Assembly: GCA_012511955.1 (NCBI GenBank)
Contig: JAAZFC010000042.1
Location: 1-36,547 of the forward strand
DNA: 36,547 nucleotides
Direction: 5' to 3'
Origin: Fibrobacter sp.
GTDB taxonomy: Bacteria > Fibrobacterota > Fibrobacteria > Fibrobacterales > Fibrobacteraceae
This document shows positions 9,901-17,660 of this stretch, in pieces. Each line of letters opens with the position of its first letter. The stretch's first letter is position 1. The translations under genes and the position numbers were made by a program. The notes under the pieces are model-generated. The model did no database searches. It was not told the DNA's origin and saw nothing but the letters and a program-made list of their open reading frames with translations.

Positions 9901-12900
9901 AATGGACTTTTGCTGGCAATAAAGATTTGAAACTCAATGTAGATGCTAAAAGAAATTTAAGTATCACAGCGCCAAATAAATATTGGAATGGCGAAGAAAC
10001 CATCACCTTTACAGTGAGTGACGGAGAGTTCCAAGAGCAATGCACTGCTACTTTTACCATAATATCAGTTAATGATATACCAGAGGTAATTAAGCCTTTG
10101 GCCCCACAAATCATTGATGAGAAAAAGCAATTCGCTAAGATCAACTTAAAAGAACATGTTAAAGACATGGATCATAAGTTTGAAGAGCTAAAGTGGACTG
10201 TAAGCTCAGTGCCTGCTGGTCCCCCTAAAAGAGGAGCAAAAGGTGAGCTAAAAGTTGACATTGATAGCAAAGGCATAGCTACCATAGTTATCCCTAATAA
10301 ATACTGGAATGGCTCTGAAGTCATTACTTTTGTGGCCACAGATCCCGATGGTGCTAAAGCCACGCTTAAGGAAACTTATACCGTGCGCTCTATCAACGAT
10401 TTACCTGTTATTAAGAAAATTGCAGCTCAAAAAATCAACGAAAAAGAAAAGTTTAGCGACATTAATTTAGCTGAATATGTTTCTGATCCAGATCACTCTT
10501 TAAAAAGTTTAAAAATTGAATTTAGAGGACAAAAAGATCTAAATTTAACTCTAAATAAAGATTTAGTGTTAAAAATTGCCACCCCAAACATCTATTGGAA
10601 TGGCACTGAAAAAATAATTATGACAGTAACGGATCCCGAAGGTGGAAAAGCTCAAGATACTTTGAGTTTCACCGCTGTTTCCATTAACGACTTACCTGAA
10701 ATCACAGGCTTTAAAGGTCAAAAAATCATGGAAAAAGCAAAATTTGCACCCATTAATCTAGATCCTATTGTTAAAGATCCTGATCACCAAAATAAAGAAC
10801 TTAAATTTACTGTAACTGGCTTGAAAGACTTAAAAGCAACCATAAGCCCTGCTAGAGTTTTAACCATTGCTACTCCTAATAAATACTGGAATGGTAAAGA
10901 AACTTTGACTTTAACAGTTACTGATCCTGAAGGTGGAAAAGCAGAAGCTACTGTTGATTTTGAAGTGGTTTCAGTCAACGACTTACCCGAATTGAAAAAT
11001 ATTCCTGGGCAAACCATTGATGAAAAGAAACAATTTAAGGAAATTAAACTTTCTGACTATGCCCACGACCCTGACCACAAATTTGAAGAACTAAAATGGA
11101 CTGCCACGGTAGCCCCCATGGTGGCTCCTAGACCTGTTAGAAGAGGTCAAAAAGCACCTCCTAAAGAGCCAGACTTAGATGTGGTATTTGAAAAAGGCAT
11201 GGCGCGCATAGTTATCCCCGACCAATATTGGAATGGGCAGCGCAAAATCACCTTTACAGTTACTGACCCCGAAGGTGGAAAAGCCTCTACTACTAGCAAT
11301 TTCACCGTGCGTTCCATCAATGACTTACCTGTAATTGACAAAAGTTTAATTAACAAGGTATTTACCATCGATGAAAAAGAGAAGTTTGAGCCCATCAATT
11401 TAAGGGAGATGGTTAAAGACCCAGATCATGCTATTAATCAATTAAAATTCACTGCAACTGGTGCCAAAGCGTGTGCTGTAACCATAAGCCCCCAAGGTGT
11501 GCTCACCGTGAAACAACCCGATAAATACTGGTTTGGTAAAGAAGAAGTTAATCTTACTGTAACTGACCCCGAAGGTGGCAAGGCAGAAACCAAACTCACC
11601 TTTGTAGTCAAACCTGTAAATGATCCCCCGGTAATTACAAAGTTTGCAGCCCAAACCATCAAAGAAAAACAAAAATTCGTAGAAGTGCGCTTAGATGACA
11701 TTGTTAAAGATCCTGACGATAAGCCTGCGGATATGACTTGGACTGTAACGGGTAATAAGGCTCTACAAGTTGTGATAACCGAACAGCGGGTACTGAAAAT
11801 CAATATACCTGACAAATATTGGAATGGAGCTGAAACCTTAAAGCTTACTGTGAAAGATAAAGCTGGAGCATCTGCTACTGCGGAAGCAAAATTCACTGTA
11901 ATTTCCGTAAATGACCCACCGGAAATGAAAACTATCCCCGAGCAACGCATTAAAGAAAAAGAAAGCTTTAAAGTCATTAACTTAGATGATTTTGTTCACG
12001 ATCCTGACCACAAAAAAGAGGAACTAAAATGGGCTGCCACTGTAGCACCAGTTGCACCTCCCCCTGCCAGACGAGGACGCAAACCTGCCCCCGCTCCAGA
12101 AGACATGAAAGTGGAAATAAATGCTGAACGCAAAGCAAAAGTAACTTTACCCAACAAGTATTGGAATGGAGAAAGAAGTATTACTTTCACCGTTACCGAC
12201 CCCGAAGGCGCAAAAGCTTCGCAAAAAGTATTATTTCATGTAACTTCTATAAATGATGCCCCTGTTTTAGCCAAAATTGAAAACCAAAGAATTGATGAAA
12301 AACAAAAGTTCAAAGCCATCAATTTAAGGGAATTAGCCTCAGATCCTGATCATCCAGTGAACCAGCTTAAATTCACTGTAACTGGAACCAAAGAATTAAA
12401 GGCCACAGTTTCACCCCAAGGCGTATTAACAGTGGCTCAACCTAACAAATTCTGGTTTGGTAAAGAAGAGTTAACTATCACTGTTACTGACCCTGAAGGT
12501 GCTAAAGACAGTAAAAAAGTATGGTTTGTAATAAATCCCATCAATGACCCTCCTCAAATCACTAACATAATTAAGAATGTTACTATTAAAGAAAAAGAAC
12601 CATTGCCTATTCTAGACTTAAACAAAGCGGCCACTGATGTGGACAACAAAACAGAAGAGCTAAAATGGTCTTATAGTGGTAATAAAAACTTAAAAATAGA
12701 GTTCAGCAAAGCTAAAAACGCCTATCGTTTATCCCCCATTGATCCCCAATGGAATGGTACGGAAAAAATCACTTTTACCGTAACTGACCCCGATAGCGCT
12801 AGCGACTCTAAAACGGTTTCTTACACTATTTTAAGAGTTAACGACGCTCCTACACTAAAAGCATTGCCTTTGCAAAAAATCAAGGAAAAAGCAGAGTTTA

Positions 12901-14186
12901 AGCCCATAGATTTACGCAAAATAGCTGCGGATCCCGATAACAAAATCGAAGAACTAATGTTTACCATAGACAATGCCGTGCCTGCTTTTGTAGGTCCTGG
13001 CAAACGCAGAACTCCCGCCAGAGCTTCTACGGTAAAAAGAGTTATGAAATACAATATTGACAAAGATGGCGTATTGCATGTTAGCCAACCATACAATCAT
13101 TGGAATGGCAAAGAAACAGTTAAAGTTACTGTTTGGGATCCAGAAAAAGCTTCGGCTTCCATTGAGGTACAGTTTGAAGTGGAATCTGTAAATGATGCCC
13201 CTGAAATCATTAAAGATTTTGCCGATATTACCATTGATCAAGGCAAAACCTTTGCGCCCATCAAGTTAGACCAATATGTAAAAGACTTAGATCATAAAAA
13301 CCATGAACTAAAATGGACTGTGAGTGGAAATCGACAACTAGATGTAACCATAAACAGCGGTAGAGAAGCTTTGATTAAACCCAAACGCAAAGAGTGGTTT
13401 GGTCAAGAAAAGTTAACTTTCACAGTGACTGATCCCGAAAAAGCAAGCGCAACTATGAGTGCTATGTTTGTAGTACGACATGTAAATGCGCCCCCTGTGT
13501 TAAAAACTATTCCCAACCAAACCATTGACGCAGATACGCCTTTTAAGCCCATCAAAATGGACGAAATGGCCAGCGACAAGGATCATAGAAATCACGAATT
13601 AAAATGGACCGTAACAGGAAATAAAGAGTTAATAGTGGATATTGATCAACTAAAACGCGAAATTCGCATTAGATCGCCCCGCGAACACTGGTATGGCGGA
13701 CCTGAAACCTTAACCTTTACCGTTACTGACCCTGAAGGTGCCTCAGCCACACGCAAAGCAAACTTTAGAATGCTTCCAGTAAATGACCCACCAGTGGTAC
13801 TACCTCACCGTTATACTACTAGAGAAGGAGAAGAGCTAAGAGTTTCTGTAGATAACGGTTTGTTAAACAACGCTTGGGATCCAGATGGCGTAAAACCTAA
13901 TCTTTGCTATGTGGTCAAACCGCCAGTAAATGGAAAAGTTGTACTGAAACTTGATGGCTCATTTGTCTATACTCCCAAACCAGGTTTTTCTGGTATAGAT
14001 GAATTTACCTTTAGAGCCAGAGATAGAGAAGGTTTGTATTCTAAACCTGAAAAAGCAGAGATATCAGTAACCTTTAGAATGCAGGACTTGCGTAAATCTG
14101 ATACTCCAAAACCTGCAGCAAAGAAAGGAACAACGAAGAAAAGACCAGCTGGTAGAAAAGCTGCACCACGCACCAAAAAGCGTTAG
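6996..14186 (+). CDS. Giant secreted protein with 22 tandem cadherin/Ig-like repeats and a basic C-terminal tail
   Basis: This 2396-residue protein has a signal peptide (cleavage after about Ala27) and then 22 tandem beta-sandwich repeats of about 97-117 residues (residues about 33-2266). The repeat signature runs: IPNQTIDEKQ..F..I.LDDYV, DPDH, LKW...G.KDL, IP.KYWNG.E, FTVTDPEG, VNDPP. The NDPP, DxD and DPEG elements resemble calcium sites of cadherin-like and tandem Ig-like domains. A different final domain (about 2267-2360) matches the cadherin-like/Big_9 type (DGSFVYTPKPGFSG). A 36-residue tail rich in Lys, Arg, Ala and Pro ends the protein. No LPXTG, T9SS sorting domain, RTX nonapeptide or membrane anchor is visible. 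Likely a surface adhesin, stalk or matrix protein; this is inferred from architecture. Every third repeat carries an extra basic loop. It is monocistronic: GGAG before the start and a strong terminator after the stop. Confidence 0.85.
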   Translation: MNFKPKFLHKLFVATLFFFFSYGISFAQDTGNEAPTVSGIPSQTIDEKQQFSPIKLDDYVNDPDDKANTITWTVSGQKDLVITINNRVANIRIPDKYWNGSETVTFIAKDPKGATGAETITLTVNSINDPPVVKKIPNQTINEGSEFKKIKLDDYVSDPDHPAEQINWLVDLQQISKEKADGELNIIINENRIASLVQPDTNWFGAYKATFTATDGEGASDKTEAVFTVNPVNDAPILQAIPSQAIDEGQEFEVINLMSYASDVDDDINTLKFTVTGGRGLKASIDKFNILSIKIPDKHWNGPEETFTITVTDPHGASARTTAKFLVRSVNDPPELKTIPNITVDEKKPIPSVDLSKYVTDVDHSFEQLKWTFTGQKELQVQKAGRMLNFKVPYLHWNGTETIKILVEDPEDGKDEGEVTVMVNSINDKPVIGNIPGQNIDEGEKFKAIKLDDYVSDLDHKNNELRWETNLVSKNKVNPFGEPYVEINDKRIANIVQPDTNYNGNFSITFTVTDPEGAQDEKTVNFAVRSINDPPILKKIPNQTIDEKNEFTPIYLDEYVSDVDHSNEQLRWDARGQKDLRVTISKDRILTVKAPYEHFNTAGEKVLLTVTDPEGGKDTTTVIFKINSINDPPVMKDIPNQSIQEKQKFVTINLNQYVSDIDHKNDQLKWTFSGNKDLKIEVNDARIATVVIPNKYWNGKEYITFTVTDPEGAKDERNVVFTVVSVNDPPELTAIPTQVIDEKQQFKPIKLDDYVNDPDHAKDMLTWATKVSKPQGVRGQAELSVEIDASRVARIKIPNKYWNGTENISFTVTDPDGASKTVSTRFTVNSINDLPKISKIENQKIDEGQKFVNVNLDEFVEDPDHPKNSLRWVVEGGKELKASINANRVLSVAIPHKHWFGGPELFVLIVTDPEGGADTAKVSYTVNPVNDPPVLTEIPSQKIMEKAQFKVIELDKFVTDVDNTHEELKWTFAGNKDLKLNVDAKRNLSITAPNKYWNGEETITFTVSDGEFQEQCTATFTIISVNDIPEVIKPLAPQIIDEKKQFAKINLKEHVKDMDHKFEELKWTVSSVPAGPPKRGAKGELKVDIDSKGIATIVIPNKYWNGSEVITFVATDPDGAKATLKETYTVRSINDLPVIKKIAAQKINEKEKFSDINLAEYVSDPDHSLKSLKIEFRGQKDLNLTLNKDLVLKIATPNIYWNGTEKIIMTVTDPEGGKAQDTLSFTAVSINDLPEITGFKGQKIMEKAKFAPINLDPIVKDPDHQNKELKFTVTGLKDLKATISPARVLTIATPNKYWNGKETLTLTVTDPEGGKAEATVDFEVVSVNDLPELKNIPGQTIDEKKQFKEIKLSDYAHDPDHKFEELKWTATVAPMVAPRPVRRGQKAPPKEPDLDVVFEKGMARIVIPDQYWNGQRKITFTVTDPEGGKASTTSNFTVRSINDLPVIDKSLINKVFTIDEKEKFEPINLREMVKDPDHAINQLKFTATGAKACAVTISPQGVLTVKQPDKYWFGKEEVNLTVTDPEGGKAETKLTFVVKPVNDPPVITKFAAQTIKEKQKFVEVRLDDIVKDPDDKPADMTWTVTGNKALQVVITEQRVLKINIPDKYWNGAETLKLTVKDKAGASATAEAKFTVISVNDPPEMKTIPEQRIKEKESFKVINLDDFVHDPDHKKEELKWAATVAPVAPPPARRGRKPAPAPEDMKVEINAERKAKVTLPNKYWNGERSITFTVTDPEGAKASQKVLFHVTSINDAPVLAKIENQRIDEKQKFKAINLRELASDPDHPVNQLKFTVTGTKELKATVSPQGVLTVAQPNKFWFGKEELTITVTDPEGAKDSKKVWFVINPINDPPQITNIIKNVTIKEKEPLPILDLNKAATDVDNKTEELKWSYSGNKNLKIEFSKAKNAYRLSPIDPQWNGTEKITFTVTDPDSASDSKTVSYTILRVNDAPTLKALPLQKIKEKAEFKPIDLRKIAADPDNKIEELMFTIDNAVPAFVGPGKRRTPARASTVKRVMKYNIDKDGVLHVSQPYNHWNGKETVKVTVWDPEKASASIEVQFEVESVNDAPEIIKDFADITIDQGKTFAPIKLDQYVKDLDHKNHELKWTVSGNRQLDVTINSGREALIKPKRKEWFGQEKLTFTVTDPEKASATMSAMFVVRHVNAPPVLKTIPNQTIDADTPFKPIKMDEMASDKDHRNHELKWTVTGNKELIVDIDQLKREIRIRSPREHWYGGPETLTFTVTDPEGASATRKANFRMLPVNDPPVVLPHRYTTREGEELRVSVDNGLLNNAWDPDGVKPNLCYVVKPPVNGKVVLKLDGSFVYTPKPGFSGIDEFTFRARDREGLYSKPEKAEISVTFRMQDLRKSDTPKPAAKKGTTKKRPAGRKAAPRTKKR
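7092..13793 (+). repeat. 22 tandem cadherin/Ig-like domain repeats (about 290-350 bp each), organised in threes
   Basis: I counted 22 consecutive units by their N-D-x-P linkers. All 22 carry a DxD followed by His (16 units), Asp (3) or Asn (3) in the first third of the domain. Units 2, 5, 8, 11, 14, 17 and 20 have an inserted loop after the conserved Trp/Phe, beginning near 7497, 8394, 9294, 10194, 11097, 12030 and 12960. The intervals are 897, 900, 900, 903, 933 and 930 bp. The inserted lengths relative to a loop-free unit are about 8, 8, 8, 10, 18, 17 and 20 residues. Units 15, 18 and 21 share WFG where most others have WNG, and 15 and 18 are especially alike. A three-domain block is therefore the probable unit of duplication. 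Confidence 0.85.
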
Positions 14187-14203
14187 AATAAACTATGAAT
14201 AAC

Positions 14204-14240
14204 AAAGGCTACCTTGGGGGGTAGCCTTTTTTTGTTTTTT
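14204..14240 (+). terminator. Strong rho-independent terminator of the giant repeat gene
   Basis: A perfect 10-bp stem (AAAGGCTACC at 14204-14213 with GGTAGCCTTT at 14220-14229) and a 6-base loop are followed by a T-rich tract to 14240. It begins 17 bases after the stop codon. The minus-strand side lacks a comparable U-tract beyond the stem, so it mainly serves the plus-strand gene and not the convergent MCE operon ending at 14245. Confidence 0.92.
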
Positions 14241-14244
14241 AAAA

Positions 14245-15900
14245 TTAATAATTAAAGAAGAAGCGCAGCTGTAAAGTATTTTCGTGCTTGAACCTAGGTT
14301 CATTTGATACTTTTAAGCCCTCTATACGCCTATCTACTAATTCATACTGGTAACTTAACTCTAAATTTCGAATTAAAGCTAAACGAAAGTCAAAACTAAG
14401 CTCTTCTATTTGGAACAAATCGGGATCAAAACGAGGGAAAAACACCTCCCCCACCATATCTATGGTCAAATAATTGCCAATGAAAAAGCGCATAATCAGT
14501 TGGTTTTCATTTCCCCAAGTGTAAAGATTTTCCCCTGGGCCAAATTCCGTTTTTTGCTCGTTTAAATGCACTAAAACATTTCGGTTCCATTGCTGTCGCC
14601 AAGCCATACCCGATTGAGCAAGTATTTCCACTTTGGTTCCCGAAGCTATGCGCATACTTAAACCCACTCCCTCACCCAATCGTAAAGGATAACCGGGAGG
14701 GCGAATTTTAAAAGATTGGTCTTTAGGTATAGTTTTAACAATCTCTCCTGCTAAATCCATGATATTAACGGTACTATCTTTATGCTTAAAATTTTGATCC
14801 AATATATGGGACCATGCAGAGACTCTACCATAAGGCCCAATCCAGTCGCGCACTCTGCGCATCCATGAGCTTTGAAATTGAATAGCATCTGCAGTAACAA
14901 GCATTTCATGAGTTTTATCTTTTTCAGATAGCCACTGAAAACTATTGCGTAAACGCAATTCACTGTGCCCATAATAGTACATATAATCATAGCGAGCTAA
15001 CAAACGCAAATCAGAGAGTATAGCCAAATAATTCTTAGTCATTTCGTTTTCTGCAATAGTAACTCCAGCGCTAACATTACCACCTATTCGAGTTCCAAAA
15101 GTCCACGGTGACTGGCCATCAATTTTGCGCCCTAATAAACGAACCCCTCCAGAAACTAAACTTCCTGTATTTGGGTCAAAAACAACTTCAACCCTAGTTA
15201 ATTCGCCAGAATTTAATTGCACTGTGATATAATCCGTAAGCGATCCCTGGGTCTCTCCCATGCGAGAAATTCTATAGATTCCCGCAGGTAAAATCCAAGT
15301 ATTTATATCTTTAAGGCGTTCCTGAGGTTGTCCCATGCCTTTTCCAAATGATTCCCCATCGCGCAATCGGCTTATCTCATAACTTTCACTTATTAAGTCT
15401 CCTTCAGTGGAACGGGTTTCTATGACCATACCACCCCATATTGGGCTAATTACTGAAGTGCGATCTTCATTGACTTTCACAGGTATTTTTGTCCGTAAGC
15501 GCTCAGGCCCAGAACCTACCAAAATATGATAATTACCTGGTTCTAAAGAAATTTTTTCACCTACTTGCCCACTTAAAACCTCATCACCTTTCTCATTGAG
15601 GATAGTAATTTCAGGTTCTAATTGCACTTCAGTCATACGCGGTACAAAAATCGCTCCCATTCCCATACTTATGAGTTTTGCAGCTTGGTTAACTTGGGTT
15701 TCAATGTCGGGAGCGCTCCAAGTCCTAGCTTCATTAGAAGAACATTTTTTATCGGGTTGAGAAGGCGTTATAACTTGAGTTTTTGGCGTTTCAAACTCCC
15801 CCACATCTATTCCAGGCAAATCTGGTGGTAAAGCTCCGTGAGTATAGACAAAAGCTAATATCGCCACGCTTAAAACTTTTTTAGGTAAATGCGGCAACAT
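14245..15900 (-). CDS. Putative outer-membrane beta-barrel protein, last gene of the MCE operon
   Basis: This 551-residue protein has a signal peptide (about residues 1-23). Then come two small beta-sandwich modules (about 70-250) of the PEGA/carboxypeptidase-regulatory kind, with turns such as LEPGNYHILVGSG and ILPAGIYRISRMG. From about residue 265 there are alternating-polarity strands rich in aromatic residues (RYDYMYYYGHSELRLRNS, LELSYQYELVDRRIEG). The protein ends in LQLRFFFNY, and a terminal aromatic residue on a last strand is typical of outer-membrane barrels. I do not recognise a named family. Its start codon overlaps the stop of the PqiC-like gene by one base (TAATG), so it belongs to the operon of the lipid transporter. 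By position it may be the outer-membrane receptor or exit of that system; this is inference. It could also be an unrelated barrel that is co-expressed. Confidence 0.6.
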   Translation of the reverse strand: MLPHLPKKVLSVAILAFVYTHGALPPDLPGIDVGEFETPKTQVITPSQPDKKCSSNEARTWSAPDIETQVNQAAKLISMGMGAIFVPRMTEVQLEPEITILNEKGDEVLSGQVGEKISLEPGNYHILVGSGPERLRTKIPVKVNEDRTSVISPIWGGMVIETRSTEGDLISESYEISRLRDGESFGKGMGQPQERLKDINTWILPAGIYRISRMGETQGSLTDYITVQLNSGELTRVEVVFDPNTGSLVSGGVRLLGRKIDGQSPWTFGTRIGGNVSAGVTIAENEMTKNYLAILSDLRLLARYDYMYYYGHSELRLRNSFQWLSEKDKTHEMLVTADAIQFQSSWMRRVRDWIGPYGRVSAWSHILDQNFKHKDSTVNIMDLAGEIVKTIPKDQSFKIRPPGYPLRLGEGVGLSMRIASGTKVEILAQSGMAWRQQWNRNVLVHLNEQKTEFGPGENLYTWGNENQLIMRFFIGNYLTIDMVGEVFFPRFDPDLFQIEELSFDFRLALIRNLELSYQYELVDRRIEGLKVSNEPRFKHENTLQLRFFFNY

Positions 15901-16643
15901 TAGATATCCTCCGGTGGAGGCAGTTCTTCAGGTACAGGCAAAACATCACTTTCTACGCTGTCGCTTTCTTCACTAGGACAAGGCTCAGGCACAGTAAGTG
16001 GTGAAATTATTTGTGGCGATGTTTTATCTTGAATATTGGCATTAAAGTTGGACTCCATCAAAGAATCTAAATCTGCAATGGCTTCATCTACAATTTTTTC
16101 AAGCAGAGTGCTCAATTCTCGCACCACATAAACCGGCTCTTGCTGAGCTACTTTTTTGCGATAATCCCAAGTGCGCGCCCAAACCACAGATTGACTTTGA
16201 GTTTCTTGAAGTTGCATGGAAAGGGCGATGTGGGCATACCAATGAGTTTCTGAGTCATATTCTTCGAGAGCGGTAATTTCCCCCCGCAAAACATAGTCAG
16301 ACTCTTCGGCTCCAACACTTCTAGTTAACTCTCTGAACAGCTTTACATCACGGATATGCTTATAAATCATATCCGACACTAAATACTCTGGATTAACCGC
16401 CCAAAGTTCATAGTTATAAAATCTCAATTCATGGGCAGATTGTCTGTAAACCATTTGATTGCGCCTATATGCTTCAGCAATGGCAAATTCTCTTATACGA
16501 ACGCTAACTGGCCAAGCCCCTTTAGCTAAGCGTTCAGGAGTAGGCTCTGGAACATAGTCCAACATATAATATTTGGTTACATTAGTTTTGGCGCAAGCAC
16601 CAAGTAATACTATGATTAAAATCCATTTTATTTTGTTCTTCAT
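15900..16643 (-). CDS. PqiC/YmbA-like ABC-transport auxiliary lipoprotein
   Basis: This 247-residue protein has a lipobox LGAC (lipidated Cys17). The following VTKYYMLDY is the typical first strand of the DUF330/ABC-type transport auxiliary lipoprotein family (PqiC, formerly YmbA). Later elements of the family are visible: VSVRIREFAIAEAYRRNQMVYR, YNYELWAVNPEYLVSDMI, and a C-terminal segment on VRELSTLLEKIVDEAIADL. In E. coli, PqiC is an outer-membrane lipoprotein that works with the MCE protein PqiB. Here it lies directly after an MCE gene, with TAATG overlaps at both its start and its stop, which supports the same partnership. The C-terminal 40 residues are an acidic, Pro-rich extension (PEELPPPED), beyond the usual family length and probably disordered. 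Confidence 0.8.
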   Translation of the reverse strand: MKNKIKWILIIVLLGACAKTNVTKYYMLDYVPEPTPERLAKGAWPVSVRIREFAIAEAYRRNQMVYRQSAHELRFYNYELWAVNPEYLVSDMIYKHIRDVKLFRELTRSVGAEESDYVLRGEITALEEYDSETHWYAHIALSMQLQETQSQSVVWARTWDYRKKVAQQEPVYVVRELSTLLEKIVDEAIADLDSLMESNFNANIQDKTSPQIISPLTVPEPCPSEESDSVESDVLPVPEELPPPEDI

Positions 16644-17659
16644 TATCTAACTCTACCTTGCTTTTCTTCACTACGCAACAACAACGAAGGTGTTTCACGA
16701 ATTTGACGACTGAAATCAGCTAAATTATCAGCAGATTCTTTAAGCCTTACCACAGCAAGCCCAAAATCTTCTTGGCTGCGATAAAGCATTAAATCAGCTC
16801 TTTTAGCCACAGTTTCTATACCTTTGGCTGCATTGTTAAAGCCTTCTAAAGATGCATCTAAATTTAAATCTTCAATTTTTGTAGTCAAAGTATGCGCACT
16901 AGTCTCATAAGCGGCAATAGTTTGCTGTAAGCTACCCACTATGGTATCTAGTTTATCGCTTAAATGCATAGCCTGTAAGTCCTTTTTCAAAATGTTTACA
17001 CTTTGTTTTGCGCCTAAAGAAGCATCGCTTAAGTTAGTTATGGCAGAGCTAACTTGTGCAAAAATACTATCTACATTATCAAAGTTTTTAAGCATTATTT
17101 CGTCGGTTTTTGCCACTAGCGAATTAAAATGCGCCAAGGTATTAGTAAAATTCGCTTGATTGACATCGCCAGTAAGATTCAACAAGTTATTCATTAGAGT
17201 TTCCACTTTATATACAATAACTTCAGCTTGACCAGTAATCTGCTTTAATTGAGAAACTCCAGCTTCTACTTCACTACCGGGAGGAAGATTTTCTTCCTTA
17301 GGGTCTCCTCCGGTTAATTGGATGTTTTTTAAGCCAGTGATATTTATGCCCCCAGCTAAATTTGCTTTCATGCTGGGTTTAATTGGTGTTCCCGCAGGAA
17401 CTTCAAAATGTACCACCACCTTTTCTAGACTATGTTCATCTATGCCTATACTTACCACTTGGCCAATATTTACACCACTCCACCGCACTTTTGCACCTAC
17501 ATTCAAGCCATCTACAGCCTCAGAAAACTTGGTGTAATAACTTACTCTACGCTCAGTAAAGCGCTTGCCCACATAGAAAAAAACTATGCCTAAAATCAGC
17601 AATGATCCTGCAATAACAAAAACGCCTAAGCGAATGCGCTCTGCTTTTGTTGTCTCCAT
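16643..17659 (-). CDS. MCE-family (MlaD-like) substrate-binding protein
   Basis: The open frame runs up to 17773, inside the ATPase gene. The ATG at 17659 is the credible start because AGAGGA lies about nine bases before it and the ATPase stop (17661) is one base away; this gives 338 residues. An N-terminal membrane helix (about 10-30, LGVFVIAGSLLILGIVFFYV) is followed by a single MCE domain (about 38-120) with KFSEAVDGLNVGAKVRWSGV and the family's GINITGLKNIQLTGG. A long helical, coiled-coil C-terminal part (about 150-325) follows. Such proteins form hexameric rings in the periplasm that carry phospholipids or other lipids between membranes. The long helical tail resembles the tunnel-forming segments of PqiB/LetB-like or mycobacterial Mce proteins, more than the short E. 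coli MlaD. It is part of the operon with permease, ATPase and lipoprotein. Confidence 0.9.
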   Translation of the reverse strand: METTKAERIRLGVFVIAGSLLILGIVFFYVGKRFTERRVSYYTKFSEAVDGLNVGAKVRWSGVNIGQVVSIGIDEHSLEKVVVHFEVPAGTPIKPSMKANLAGGINITGLKNIQLTGGDPKEENLPPGSEVEAGVSQLKQITGQAEVIVYKVETLMNNLLNLTGDVNQANFTNTLAHFNSLVAKTDEIMLKNFDNVDSIFAQVSSAITNLSDASLGAKQSVNILKKDLQAMHLSDKLDTIVGSLQQTIAAYETSAHTLTTKIEDLNLDASLEGFNNAAKGIETVAKRADLMLYRSQEDFGLAVVRLKESADNLADFSRQIRETPSLLLRSEEKQGRVR

Positions 17660-17660
17660 A

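Noticed and set aside
7169-13241. Numerous minus-strand frames opposite the giant gene
   Set aside because: They recur with the domain period and are antisense shadows without ribosome binding sites.
7092-13793. RTX or type 1 secretion adhesin
   Set aside because: No GGxGxDxUx nonapeptides and no C-terminal secretion signal; an N-terminal signal peptide is present instead.
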